DNA from: Alphaproteobacteria bacterium
GTDB taxonomy: Bacteria; Pseudomonadota; Alphaproteobacteria; Micavibrionales; Micavibrionaceae
DNA: 59,939 bases
Direction: 5' to 3'
NCBI GenBank assembly: GCA_018608245.1
Contig: JABAZY010000028.1
Coordinates: 1 to 59,939, forward strand
Part shown: piece by piece, positions 46,199 through 55,231 of the stretch
How positions within the stretch are numbered: the stretch's first letter is position 1
Layout: each line of letters starts with the position of its first letter
Position numbers and translations under genes: made by a program
Notes under the pieces: model-generated
Told to the model about the DNA's origin: nothing
What the model saw: the letters and a program-made list of their open reading frames with translations, nothing else
Databases searched by the model: none

Positions 46199-46528
46199 CT
46201 ATCCAAAACCTCCTGCTGCTCCTATTCCATGGCTTCCTACGCCTGCTCCAGTATGGAGCGTTTGTTTCCCAATATGAGCAGTGTGTAGTACGGTACGAGG
46301 ATAGTCTTCCTGATAAAAGTGATTAGACAGAAACCATCTCTTGCCTTCTGGGAGAGGATTATCACGGACAAAATCGACTAGCTGATCTGGAGAGGTGGTG
46401 TCATTTGATTGTGTGAGAACGCAAGCAAAGGTAGGTTGTTCATCTTCTGTGGCAACACAGAATAGGCCTGTTATCTGCTCTGCGCAGTTCATTAATCCTT
46501 TTTCTATCGGTGTGGGTTCTTTAAACAT
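46199..46528 (-). CDS. Small hypothetical protein with glycine-rich C-terminus
   Basis: A 109-residue soluble protein. The ATG at 46528 follows a perfect AAGGAGG ribosome binding site at 5-base spacing, and this site is locked in a hairpin (46534-46571). The body (EKGLMNCAEQITGLFCVATED, DQLVDFVRDNPLPEGKRWFLSNHFYQEDYPRTVLHTAHIG) matches no family I know. The last 17 residues are Gly/Ala/His-rich (GAGVGSHGIGAAGGFG). It lies downstream of trmL-hemF on the same strand, 90 bp past hemF. Confidence 0.6.
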   Translation of the reverse strand: MFKEPTPIEKGLMNCAEQITGLFCVATEDEQPTFACVLTQSNDTTSPDQLVDFVRDNPLPEGKRWFLSNHFYQEDYPRTVLHTAHIGKQTLHTGAGVGSHGIGAAGGFG

Positions 46529-46533
46529 TTTAC

Positions 46534-46571
46534 CCTCCTTGTGGATATTGTTAACCGCAATATTAAGGAGG
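46534..46571 (-). promoter_or_regulatory. Hairpin sequestering a Shine-Dalgarno sequence
   Basis: On the minus strand CCTCCTT (46571-46565) is exactly complementary to the AAGGAGG ribosome binding site (46540-46534) of the 109-residue gene. An inner stem of six pairs (46563-46558 with 46550-46545) aligns inside, with a 7-base loop. The structure would hide the ribosome binding site. It could be a regulatory leader (thermosensor or trans-opened) or a 3' hairpin of hemF. Confidence 0.6.
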
Positions 46572-46618
46572 TTATATGTGGTTTATTTCGCAGAATCAAT
46601 AAATTATGATAATTATCT

Positions 46619-47524
46619 TTACGGCCACTTTACTTCTGGGGGGAGGGACATGAGGATGGCGTCAGTGTTTCCGCCAGTTTTTAAGCCAAATGTTGTGCCT
46701 CTGTCATAGAGTAGATTATATTCAACATAGCGGCCGCGCCTGATGAGTTGTTCTTCACGTTCGGCTGAGGCCCATGGTTTATTCATGTGTTTGCGCACGA
46801 TTTTCGGGTAGACGTCTAAAAAAGTGCGTCCAACATCTTGTGTGAAGGCAAAATCATCGTTCCATCTATCTTGTCCATCTTTTGATGAAGCAAGATAATC
46901 GTAGAAAATGCCACCGATACCACGCGGTTCATTTCGGTGGGGAAGGTAGAAATAGCGATCACACCATTCTTTATACTCTTGGTAATCGGCGACGGGGTGT
47001 CTATTGCAACAGCGCTCAAGCGCACCGTGAAATTCTTTAGCATCTTCAGTTGTTTCACGTGAAATCATAAACATAGGTGTTAAGTCTGCGCCACCGCCAA
47101 ACCAGCTTTTTGAGGTGACAATCATCCGCGTATTCATATGAACAGCAGGGACGAGGGGAGATTGCATATGGGCGACAATTGAAATGCCCCCAGCCCAAAA
47201 CATACCGTCGCTTTTGTCTGCGCCAGGTATTTTGCGCGCAAATTCAGGAGAGAAGGCACCATGGACGGTTGAGATGTTAACACCGACCTTTTCAAAAACA
47301 CGCCCACGCATGATGGATATCTCACCACCACCGTGAAGGATAGAGCCTGATTCATTTGGTTCACTGCCTTCTTCGCGTGCCCATGGGTTGCGCTCAAAGC
47401 GGCCTGCAGGCAGGTCGGATTTATTGCCACCTGTTAGTTCATCTTCAATTGCTTCAAATTCGCTACATATTTGGTTGCGTAAGTCTTTGAACCACGCGGC
47501 GGCTTTGTCTTTTTTATCCTGCAT
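46619..47524 (-). CDS. hemF: Oxygen-dependent coproporphyrinogen III oxidase
   Basis: HemF decarboxylates coproporphyrinogen III to protoporphyrinogen IX using O2 in heme synthesis. It has 301 residues, with the family blocks [76 protein letters not shown] and [35 protein letters not shown]. It is typical in length. It follows trmL by one base and faces away from the cytochrome bc1 operon, which uses heme. It indicates aerobic growth. Confidence 0.97.
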   Translation of the reverse strand: MQDKKDKAAAWFKDLRNQICSEFEAIEDELTGGNKSDLPAGRFERNPWAREEGSEPNESGSILHGGGEISIMRGRVFEKVGVNISTVHGAFSPEFARKIPGADKSDGMFWAGGISIVAHMQSPLVPAVHMNTRMIVTSKSWFGGGADLTPMFMISRETTEDAKEFHGALERCCNRHPVADYQEYKEWCDRYFYLPHRNEPRGIGGIFYDYLASSKDGQDRWNDDFAFTQDVGRTFLDVYPKIVRKHMNKPWASAEREEQLIRRGRYVEYNLLYDRGTTFGLKTGGNTDAILMSLPPEVKWP

Positions 47525-47525
47525 A

Positions 47526-47981
47526 TTATTTACTCACTTTAATTTGTCTTAAGGCTTCGCCTGTGATGATGGCTGTGGCGTTTATCACATTTAGTGATCT
47601 TGCCTGTCCTGACATATTTATAAGCACGCGGTTTTCTATGCCTTGATGTATGTCAAGCGGTACACCTGCGCTCTCACGTCCTGCAATTAATATGTCATTA
47701 TCGTTAAATTCAAAATCCAAATAATCCACCGAGGCCTTGGTGGACATCAACACAAAGCGCCTATCAGCGTATGTTTTTTGAAATGACCCCCACGAGTCGT
47801 GGCGGATTAGGTCAACTTTGTCGACATAATCCATACCTGCGCGTTGAATTTTTTTTGTATCCCAAGGGAATCCACAGGGCTCTATAATATCAAGAGCAAT
47901 GCCTAGGCAAGCGCATAAACGCATGGCAGCGCCCACATTCTGGGGGATATCAGGTTGGTAAAGGGCGATGTGTAAGCTCAT
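47526..47981 (-). CDS. trmL: tRNA (cytidine(34)-2'-O)-methyltransferase TrmL
   Basis: A SPOUT-fold RNA methyltransferase with 151 residues that modifies the wobble base of tRNA-Leu. It shows [43 protein letters not shown], and the knot-forming [28 protein letters not shown]. It is the first gene of trmL-hemF, divergent from petA. The trmL-petABC neighbourhood is common in alphaproteobacteria. Confidence 0.93.
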   Translation of the reverse strand: MSLHIALYQPDIPQNVGAAMRLCACLGIALDIIEPCGFPWDTKKIQRAGMDYVDKVDLIRHDSWGSFQKTYADRRFVLMSTKASVDYLDFEFNDNDILIAGRESAGVPLDIHQGIENRVLINMSGQARSLNVINATAIITGEALRQIKVSK

Positions 47982-48135
47982 AATCGGTAACTTATGTTTT
48001 TTTTCATGAAAAATCTATGCAAAGCTACAATTCTTAGCTTGTTTTTTATCATTGGATGATGGTAATTCAATGTGTTAGATTTCTAGAGAATGAAATTTAA
48101 CGACTATTCATTAACAACTGAAGATTTTTTATATT

Positions 48136-48684
48136 ATGAGTTCTTCTACTAAAGACCCAAAAAATGGCGAAACACGCCGCGATTTCCTTTATTTGACTGC
48201 AGCTGCCTTTGGCGCTGTTGGTGCTGGTTCGGTGGCGTGGCCATTTATTGATCAGATGAATCCTGCGGCCGATACATTGGCACTGTCGACAATTGAAGTG
48301 GATTTATCGCCAATTGAAGAAGGCCAAGCAATCACGGTTATGTGGCGCGGTAAGCCTGTTTTCATTCGTCACCGTACTGCAAAAGAAATTGAAGAAGCTA
48401 ACGCAACGGACATTACAATGCTTCGTGATCCAGAATCAGACTCACAACGTGTGAAAGAAGGTCAGGAAAAATGGCTTGTGATGGTTGGTATTTGTACACA
48501 TCTTGGTTGTGTACCATTGGGCCAAAAGGATACTGATAAAAAAGGCGATTTTGATGGCTGGTATTGCCCTTGTCATGGATCCCATTATGATTCAGCAGGG
48601 CGTATTAGGCTAGGCCCCGCACCAAAAAATCTGGAAATACCAGACTATAAATTTTTAAGTGATACTTTAGTGAGAATTGGATAA
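48136..48684 (+). CDS. petA: Ubiquinol-cytochrome c reductase Rieske iron-sulfur subunit
   Basis: The Rieske [2Fe-2S] subunit of the bc1 complex, 182 residues. A twin-arginine motif (TRRDFLYL, R14-R15) and one membrane helix anchor it. The cluster ligands are C120 and H122 (CTHLGC) and C144 and H147 (CPCHGSH), with the C125-C146 disulphide. It is exported by Tat and stays membrane-anchored facing the periplasm. It is the first gene of petABC. Confidence 0.97.
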   Translation: MSSSTKDPKNGETRRDFLYLTAAAFGAVGAGSVAWPFIDQMNPAADTLALSTIEVDLSPIEEGQAITVMWRGKPVFIRHRTAKEIEEANATDITMLRDPESDSQRVKEGQEKWLVMVGICTHLGCVPLGQKDTDKKGDFDGWYCPCHGSHYDSAGRIRLGPAPKNLEIPDYKFLSDTLVRIG

Positions 48685-48696
48685 GGCAGAGTAATT

Positions 48697-50169
48697 ATGG
48701 CTGGCGGTACAAGAGAAAAATTAGATAATCCTGTTATGGAGTGGGTAGATTCCCGTCTTCCTATCTTCACAATGATGCAGAAGGAATATGGTGTTTTTCC
48801 AACCCCTAAGAACTTCAATTATTTCTGGAACTTTGGTGCAATTGCCATGGTGATGTTGGTGACAATGATCATCACAGGTATTACATTAGCAATGCATTAC
48901 GTGCCTCACGCTGATATGGCGTTTGATAGCGTTGAGCGTATTATGCGTGATGTTAATCATGGTTGGTTGTTACGTTATCTTCATGCAAACGGTGCCAGCT
49001 TCTTCTTTATAGCCGTCTATATTCATATGTTCCGTGGAATGTATTACGGATCATATAAGCAACCACGTGAGCTTCTATGGATTTTGGGTGTTGTGATCTT
49101 CTTGCTGATGATGGCAACAGCGTTCATGGGCTATGTGCTTCCTTGGGGGCAAATGAGCTTTTGGGGTGCGACGGTTATTACCAATCTTTTCTCTGCTATT
49201 CCTTTAGTCGGTGACAGTATTGTGACACTTCTTTGGGGTGGTTTTTCTGTTGATAATCCGACACTTACGCGCTTTTTCGCACTTCATTATTTGATGCCAT
49301 TTGTGATTTTTGCTGTTGTGTTCTTACATGTTTGGGCTTTGCACATAACAGGGTCAAATAACCCGTTAGGTGTTGATGCGAAGGGTAAGCAAGATACGTT
49401 GCCGTTCCATCCTTATTATACAATGAAGGATGCATTTGGGATTTTGGTCTTTTTGATTATTTATTTGGGTTACGCATTTTTTGCGCCCAATGATTTGGGA
49501 CATCCAGATAACTACATTCCTGCTAATCCATTAGTCACGCCATCGCACATTGTGCCTGAATGGTACTTCTTACCGTTTTATGCAATTTTACGTGCTATTA
49601 CATTCGATGTTGATTTGGTATTAGTTGCGGTGGGTATGGTTGCCTTGGGCGTTGCATTTATAGCAACACCTTATAAATATTTAGAATCAATCTTAAAAAT
49701 GATGGAAAAATCATTCTTAAACTTCCTTGGCTTTTCAGCGAAGAATATCAAAACGTTAAAAGGAGTAGGTCTTATCACTCTCGGTTTAGCAATTTTGCTT
49801 AATTACTTTTTGAATGATTTTAATTTTACGATTATTCCAGCTAAGCTTGGTGGTGTGTTGGCTATGTTTGGTTCAATTGCTATGTTATTTGCATTGCCAT
49901 TTATCGATAAGCATCCAGTTCGTAGTTCGCGTTTCCGCCCTTATTACAAAGCGGCCTTTTTGATTTTTGTCGCAAATGCGTTTGTTTTGGGTATTTGTGG
50001 CGGTAAGCCAGCGGAAGGTTTCTGGGTGCCATTATCACAATTAACAACAGCTTATTATTATGCTTTCTTCATTGTGGTCTTACCAATTTTAAATAAGAAA
50101 GAGCCTGTGCTTGAGTTACCATCAAGCATCAATGAAGCTGTGCTTGCGAAGAATAAAGATAAAAAATAA
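48697..50169 (+). CDS. petB: Ubiquinol-cytochrome c reductase cytochrome b, with internal insertion
   Basis: The cytochrome b core of bc1, carrying hemes bL and bH. Heme ligands H96/H110 and H197/H211 are present, as are the PEWY quinol-site motif at 287-290 and the [10 protein letters not shown] helix start at 383. The protein has 490 residues, longer than the usual 400-440. The extra length is a roughly 79-residue segment (about 301-379) between AILRAI and IPAKLGG, containing two hydrophobic stretches that could be membrane helices. The rest of the fold is normal, with PVRSSRFRP and the last helices. Confidence 0.96.
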   Translation: MAGGTREKLDNPVMEWVDSRLPIFTMMQKEYGVFPTPKNFNYFWNFGAIAMVMLVTMIITGITLAMHYVPHADMAFDSVERIMRDVNHGWLLRYLHANGASFFFIAVYIHMFRGMYYGSYKQPRELLWILGVVIFLLMMATAFMGYVLPWGQMSFWGATVITNLFSAIPLVGDSIVTLLWGGFSVDNPTLTRFFALHYLMPFVIFAVVFLHVWALHITGSNNPLGVDAKGKQDTLPFHPYYTMKDAFGILVFLIIYLGYAFFAPNDLGHPDNYIPANPLVTPSHIVPEWYFLPFYAILRAITFDVDLVLVAVGMVALGVAFIATPYKYLESILKMMEKSFLNFLGFSAKNIKTLKGVGLITLGLAILLNYFLNDFNFTIIPAKLGGVLAMFGSIAMLFALPFIDKHPVRSSRFRPYYKAAFLIFVANAFVLGICGGKPAEGFWVPLSQLTTAYYYAFFIVVLPILNKKEPVLELPSSINEAVLAKNKDKK

Positions 50170-50175
50170 AGGTCT

Positions 50176-50943
50176 ATGTCTATGTTGAGAGTTATTTTAT
50201 TGATTGGTGCTTTGGCCGTTTCCCCTGTTGCTCATGCGGCAGGCGGTGGTGGGGAGAAACTTCCAAATGAACATTGGAGTTTTGAAGGGCCGTTTGGCAC
50301 ATATGACCGTGGCGCGTTACAACGTGGATATCAAATATACTCGCAAGTATGTTCTGCTTGTCACTCAATGAAATATTTGTCTTATCGTAATTTGAGCGCG
50401 CTTGGGTATTCCCCAGATGAAGTAAAAGCGATTGCCTCACAATATACAATTATCGATGGCCCAGATGACGAAGGCGAAATGTTTGAACGCCCTGGTAAGC
50501 CAAGCGATAGGTTTAAAGCACCCTATGCGAATGATAATGCAGCCAAATACGTTAATAACGGCGCGTTACCACCTGATTTGTCATTGATTACAAAGGCTCG
50601 TCCAAATGGTGCAAACTACGTTTATGGCCTTTTGACAGGTTACGAAGATCACGCCCCAGAAGGTGAAGAACTTGCTACGGGTCAATATTGGAATAAATAT
50701 ATGGACGGTCACAAAATTGCGATGGCACCTCCATTGGCGGATGAAGTTGTTGCCTACGAAGATGGTTCAGCGACAACGCTTGATCAATATGCACGTGATG
50801 TTACTCAGTTCCTTACATGGGCAGCAGAGCCTGAAATGGAAGTGCGTAAACGCACAGGGATTAAAGTCTTATTGTTCCTATCTATTTTCGCCTTCATTAT
50901 GTGGCGCGTGAAAAAGAAAATCTGGAAAAACGTTAAGTATTAA
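50176..50943 (+). CDS. petC: Ubiquinol-cytochrome c reductase cytochrome c1
   Basis: Cytochrome c1 takes electrons from the Rieske centre and passes them to soluble cytochrome c. It has 255 residues. A signal peptide (about 1-21) precedes the heme motif C59-S-A-C62-H63 and an axial methionine in KIAMAPPLAD. It also has MKYLSYRNLSALGYS and PDLSLITKARPNGANYVYGLLTGY. A C-terminal membrane anchor (VLLFLSIFAFIMWRVKKKIWK) ends the protein. It lies 6 bp after petB. Confidence 0.96.
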   Translation: MSMLRVILLIGALAVSPVAHAAGGGGEKLPNEHWSFEGPFGTYDRGALQRGYQIYSQVCSACHSMKYLSYRNLSALGYSPDEVKAIASQYTIIDGPDDEGEMFERPGKPSDRFKAPYANDNAAKYVNNGALPPDLSLITKARPNGANYVYGLLTGYEDHAPEGEELATGQYWNKYMDGHKIAMAPPLADEVVAYEDGSATTLDQYARDVTQFLTWAAEPEMEVRKRTGIKVLLFLSIFAFIMWRVKKKIWKNVKY

Positions 50944-51026
50944 ATTTAGTATTTAACATAGTCATAATTTTTGGGTGAGATGTATATCTCTCTTGTCAGA
51001 ATCTGTAAATACGCTAGAATCAGCGT

Positions 51027-51578
51027 ATGAAAGATTATCAAAAAGACATTATCAATTTCTGGTTTGAAGAAACAAAACCTCAACAATGGTTTCAGGTGAA
51101 TGAAGAGTTTGACGTGTTGGTACGTGAAAAATTCTCAGAACCTTATGAAATGGGCGTGTCTGGACAATTTGAGGATTGGCGTAATAGTGCTGATGGCGCG
51201 TTAGCTTATTGCATATTGTTGGATCAAATGCCCCGTAATATGTTCCGTGGTACACCAAAAGCCTTTGCGACGGATGACAAGGCACTCATCACATCAAAAT
51301 TTGCGATTTCCAAGGGGCTGGATCAGGTATTGTCACCAATTAAACGTCGTTTTCTATATTTACCGTTTGAACATAGCGAGAAAATCAATGATCTACATCG
51401 CTCCGTCGAACTATTTGAAAAAATGAAGGATGAAGATCCGTTAGGGTATGATTATGCTATTCGTCATTTAGATGTTATCCAAAAATATGGACGTTATCCG
51501 CACCGCAACAAGATTTTGGGGCGGGATAACACACCAGAAGAGGAAGAGTACCTTGCTCAAGACGGCGCAGGGTTTTAA
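51027..51578 (+). CDS. DUF924 family protein
   Basis: A 183-residue soluble helical protein of the DUF924 family (TPR-like fold, function unknown). Typical elements are present: IINFWFEETKPQQWFQVNEEFD, LAYCILLDQMPRNMFRGTPKAFATDDKA, RRFLYLPFEHSEKINDLHRSVELFE and RYPHRNKILGR. The family occurs widely in proteobacteria near unrelated genes. It is 83 bp after petC, probably an independent gene. Confidence 0.9.
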   Translation: MKDYQKDIINFWFEETKPQQWFQVNEEFDVLVREKFSEPYEMGVSGQFEDWRNSADGALAYCILLDQMPRNMFRGTPKAFATDDKALITSKFAISKGLDQVLSPIKRRFLYLPFEHSEKINDLHRSVELFEKMKDEDPLGYDYAIRHLDVIQKYGRYPHRNKILGRDNTPEEEEYLAQDGAGF

Positions 51579-51638
51579 GATAGTGCTTATGATTCACAAC
51601 CCATTCTCTGTTGATCTAACGGAGTAGGAGATAAGACT

Positions 51639-53297
51639 ATAACACCGTCCTTTGTACTACTGAATATTATCGCAGGCGTCTGCCTTCTCTTATGGGGGGT
51701 GAACTTGCTACGCCTTGGTATTACGCGTGGGTTTGGGGCGCAGTTACGCAGAACTTTGGCGGCGAGTACAAGTAGCCGTATTAAATCATTCTTCTCTGGT
51801 ATGGCCATTACGGCTTTACTCCAAAGCTCTACAGCGACAGTGTTAATTGTGGCAGCCTTTGCAGGGCAGGGTATGATAAAATCTGGTGCGGGTCTTGCGA
51901 TGGTCTTAGGCGCGGATGTTGGAACCACGCTTGTCGCACAAATTTTCTGGTTAGATTTATCGTTACTTATCCCAATTTTTATTGTGGTTGGATATATCAG
52001 TTTTTCAATGGATCGTTCAGGACGCATCAAAAACCTTGGACGCATACTTATTGGGTTGGCGCTTATGCTGATTGCGTTGAGCATGATTAAGACAGCGGCA
52101 GCACCACTTAAAACATCCGAAGCACTGCCTGTTATCTTAAATATCTTACAAGCGGATTATTTATTTGCGGTGTTATTTATCGCGTTATTAACGTGGGTGT
52201 CTCATTCATCACTCGCAATAATCCTGCTGCTTATGTCTTTTGTGGCGGCGGGTGTTTTACCGTTAATGCTGGGTCTGTATATGGTTTTAGGCGCAAATTT
52301 AGGCGGAACTATTCCTCCAATTTTGGCAACCTTGAAAGATCACCCAGAGGCGCGTCGAATACCAATTGGTAATTTCCTTATTCGATTATGTGGGGTAGGT
52401 GTTTTATTTTTCACGCTCCCTCTTGTTCAACCCTATATTGAAATGATGGATGATAATGCGGAGCATCAAATCGTTAACTTCCATATGATGTTTAATATTG
52501 CGCTGGCGGTTGTATTTTTACCATTTACGCCAATGATTAGCCAACTATGTACTAAGTTTATTCCTGATAGGGTAGAGCCTGATAATCCAGGTACAGCACG
52601 TTATCTGGATTTAAAAGATATGGACACACCTTCTATTGCGCTGGCATCCGCAACACGTGAGACATTACGGATGGCTGATTTAGTACAACGTATGTTGGAA
52701 GAAACGATCACAGTTTTTAAAACCAATGACAAAAGGCTATTGGAAAAAGTACGTGAAGATGATGATGTGATTGATAAGATTTACTCACAAATAAAATCTT
52801 ACATGGCACGCCTGTCACAAGAATTTATGGACCCGAAAGAGGCACAACGTTATGTGCAGATTTTGACTTTCTCGACAAACTTAGAACATGCAGGCGATGT
52901 AATTGATAAAAACCTTATGCCAGTGGCATTGAAGAAGATTAAGAGCGATAGCCATTTCTCTGAAGAGGGGATGAAGGAGATTGAGCATATTCACAATCTG
53001 GTTGTTGAAAGTGTTCAATTGGCGCAATCTATTTTTGTCTCTAATGATATCGATATGGCGCGTAGATTATTGCAGGATAAACAAGATATCCGCGAAGCAG
53101 AAATTACAGGTATGACCAAACATATTGAACGCCTAAGTGAAGGTAGACCAGAGACGATTGCGACAAGCTCATTCCACGTTGATATCATCCGTGATTACCG
53201 CCGTATTAATTCTTATATGTGTACAGTGGCGTATCCGTTGCTTGAAGAAAAAGGTGAGCTTCGTCAAACAAGGTTACGTGTGCTTGACGTTGAATAA
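51639..53297 (+). CDS. Na/Pi cotransporter family protein, apparent ATA start
   Basis: A NptA/PhoU-type transporter. The membrane half has paired QSSTATVL and HSSLAIILL repeats (ITALLQSSTATVLIVAAFAGQG; WVSHSSLAIILLLMSFVAAG). The cytoplasmic C-terminal half is PhoU-like (LEHAGDVIDKNLMPVALKK). The family start matches FVLLNIIAGVCLLLWGVNLLRLG, but the first ATG/GTG/TTG in this frame is GTG at 51699, inside that helix. A GGAG lies eight bases before ATA at 51639, and the frame is open back to a TGA at 51612. From ATA the protein has 552 residues. The start could be a mutated ATG. Confidence 0.75.
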   Translation: MTPSFVLLNIIAGVCLLLWGVNLLRLGITRGFGAQLRRTLAASTSSRIKSFFSGMAITALLQSSTATVLIVAAFAGQGMIKSGAGLAMVLGADVGTTLVAQIFWLDLSLLIPIFIVVGYISFSMDRSGRIKNLGRILIGLALMLIALSMIKTAAAPLKTSEALPVILNILQADYLFAVLFIALLTWVSHSSLAIILLLMSFVAAGVLPLMLGLYMVLGANLGGTIPPILATLKDHPEARRIPIGNFLIRLCGVGVLFFTLPLVQPYIEMMDDNAEHQIVNFHMMFNIALAVVFLPFTPMISQLCTKFIPDRVEPDNPGTARYLDLKDMDTPSIALASATRETLRMADLVQRMLEETITVFKTNDKRLLEKVREDDDVIDKIYSQIKSYMARLSQEFMDPKEAQRYVQILTFSTNLEHAGDVIDKNLMPVALKKIKSDSHFSEEGMKEIEHIHNLVVESVQLAQSIFVSNDIDMARRLLQDKQDIREAEITGMTKHIERLSEGRPETIATSSFHVDIIRDYRRINSYMCTVAYPLLEEKGELRQTRLRVLDVE

Positions 53298-53325
53298 GTT
53301 CAAAAATATTTAAGGAGAGAAAATA

Positions 53326-54840
53326 ATGTTAGATACTGAAACGATCCTGAAAAATAATAATATCGCTGTGAAAGATAAAGGGGACTTGGTTATTCACTCT
53401 CCTGTTGATGGTGCCGTCATTGGTGCGGTTGATTGTGATAAAGTATCTGATGTTGCGGGTGCGGTTGATAGAGCTCATGATGCATTTTTGAAATGGCGGT
53501 CAATGCCTGCGCCTGTGCGTGGTGAATTAGTTCGGTTACTCGGTGAAGAGTTACGTGCATCCAAGGAAGATTTAGGTGCATTAGTCACCCTTGAATGTGG
53601 AAAGATTTTATCCGAAGGCCAAGGCGAAGTTCAGGAAATGATCGATATATGTGACTTTGCTGTAGGGCTGTCGCGTCAATTATATGGCTTAACAATTGCG
53701 TCTGAACGTCCGGGTCATCACATGCGTGAGACATGGCAACCACTTGGTGTGGTTGGGGTCATTTCTGCGTTTAATTTTCCAGTGGCTGTCTGGTCATGGA
53801 ATGCGGCGCTGGCGTGGGTGTGCGGTGATAGCATTATTTGGAAACCATCTGAAAAAACACCTTTGACGGCGCTGGCCTGTGAGAAAATTTTTGAGCGTGC
53901 GGTTAAACGTTTTAAAGAATCAGGTCATGAGTGCCCAGATAATTTATTACAGGTGTTGGTTGGTGAAGCTGATGTCGGGCAGGCGCTTGTGGATTATAAA
54001 AAGGTTGCACTGGTTAGTGCTACAGGTAGCACGCGCATGGGGCAAGCTGTGGGTGAAGTTGTTGCGTCACGCATGAGTAAATCTTTGTTAGAGTTGGGCG
54101 GAAATAACGCCATGATCGTGGCAAATTCTGCGGACATGGATATGGCTGTGCGCGCTATTGTGTTTAGTGCGGTGGGGACTGCGGGGCAGAGATGCACAAC
54201 GTTGCGTCGTTTGATCGTTCACAAGGATATCAAGGCCAAATTATTACCGGCTGTTCAAAAGGCTTATGAAACGTTGCCAATTGGTAGTCCGTTAGATAAA
54301 AAAACTTTGATTGGCCCTCTAATTGACCAAGATGCATATGATAATATGCGCGCCGCTTTAGATAATGCTGTTAAACAAGGTGGTACGATTTTAACTGGTG
54401 GAGAGCGTGTTGATATAGAAGGTCTAGGTGGGGGGTATTACATGCGCCCCGCGCTAGTTGAGATGCCTAAGCAAAGTGAGGTTGTATGTTATGAAACCTT
54501 TGCGCCAATTCTCTATGTGATGAGCTATGACGGTGATTTAACTAAAGCAATTGCAATGAATAACGATGTCCCGCAAGGTTTGTCGTCTTGTATCTTTACG
54601 ACTGATGTGCGTGAGGCGGAGACGTTTTTGTCTGCGGTGGGTAGTGATTGCGGTATTGCAAATGTTAATATTGGTCCAAGTGGCGCTGAGATTGGTGGTG
54701 CCTTTGGTGGTGAGAAAGAAACGGGTGGGGGGCGCGAAAGTGGCTCTGATGCATGGAAAGTTTATATGCGCCGACAAACGCAGACGATTAATTATTCGGC
54801 AGAGTTACCCTTGGCACAAGGTGTGGAGTTCAACGTTTAA
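53326..54840 (+). CDS. Aldehyde dehydrogenase, ALDH7 type (piperideine-6-carboxylate / aminoadipate semialdehyde)
   Basis: A 504-residue NAD-dependent aldehyde dehydrogenase. The oxyanion N150 (ISAFNFPVAVWSWNAALAWVCGDSIIWKPSEKTPL), general base E256 (LLELGGNNA) and nucleophile C290 (GTAGQRCTTLRRL) are in place. The C-terminal SGSDAWKVYMRRQTQTINYS block is typical of antiquitin/ALDH7, which oxidises alpha-aminoadipate semialdehyde in lysine degradation. No other lysine catabolic gene is nearby. The ribosome binding site is AAGGAGAG. Confidence 0.9.
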   Translation: MLDTETILKNNNIAVKDKGDLVIHSPVDGAVIGAVDCDKVSDVAGAVDRAHDAFLKWRSMPAPVRGELVRLLGEELRASKEDLGALVTLECGKILSEGQGEVQEMIDICDFAVGLSRQLYGLTIASERPGHHMRETWQPLGVVGVISAFNFPVAVWSWNAALAWVCGDSIIWKPSEKTPLTALACEKIFERAVKRFKESGHECPDNLLQVLVGEADVGQALVDYKKVALVSATGSTRMGQAVGEVVASRMSKSLLELGGNNAMIVANSADMDMAVRAIVFSAVGTAGQRCTTLRRLIVHKDIKAKLLPAVQKAYETLPIGSPLDKKTLIGPLIDQDAYDNMRAALDNAVKQGGTILTGGERVDIEGLGGGYYMRPALVEMPKQSEVVCYETFAPILYVMSYDGDLTKAIAMNNDVPQGLSSCIFTTDVREAETFLSAVGSDCGIANVNIGPSGAEIGGAFGGEKETGGGRESGSDAWKVYMRRQTQTINYSAELPLAQGVEFNV

Positions 54841-54962
54841 GCGCAGTTTCGTAAAATTGTAAGTAATTTTCTTGCAAAGATTCTCATATAATTGAAAATG
54901 CCTCTGTTTATTGATATACTTAATTATCAACTTAAGAAAATCACTAACAACAGGAGTCGCTT

Positions 54963-55154
54963 ATGCAACAGCAGAGTTCAGTCAGTCAGGTATCACCACG
55001 TGTCGCGGCGTTAAAAGCACGTCATAAAGAGTTATCAATACGTATTGAAAATGAACAGAGTAGGGCATCAGCACAGGATTGGGAAATATTAAAACTCAAA
55101 CGTGAAAAATTAAAAATTAAAGAAGAAATTGAAGGCGTTAGAGACGCCTCATAA
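54963..55154 (+). CDS. YdcH family small helical-hairpin protein (DUF465)
   Basis: A 63-residue coiled-coil protein of the YdcH/DUF465 family. The pattern VAALKARHKELSIRIENEQSRASAQDWEILKLKREKLKIKEEI fits the family consensus. Function is unknown in the family. The ribosome binding site CAGGAG precedes the ATG, and a strong terminator follows. Confidence 0.88.
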   Translation: MQQQSSVSQVSPRVAALKARHKELSIRIENEQSRASAQDWEILKLKREKLKIKEEIEGVRDAS

Positions 55155-55194
55155 TTATCAACCTCCAACAAGACAAACCTCTACACTTTATACA

Positions 55195-55231
55195 AAACAC
55201 AGCCTTCTATAACAAAGGGCTGTGTTTTTTT
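55195..55231 (+). terminator. Intrinsic terminator after the ydcH-like gene
   Basis: AACACAGCC (55196-55204) pairs with GGCTGTGTT (55218-55226), with a T7 tract following. It ends at the stop codon of the convergent membrane protein gene at 55230. Confidence 0.88.
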
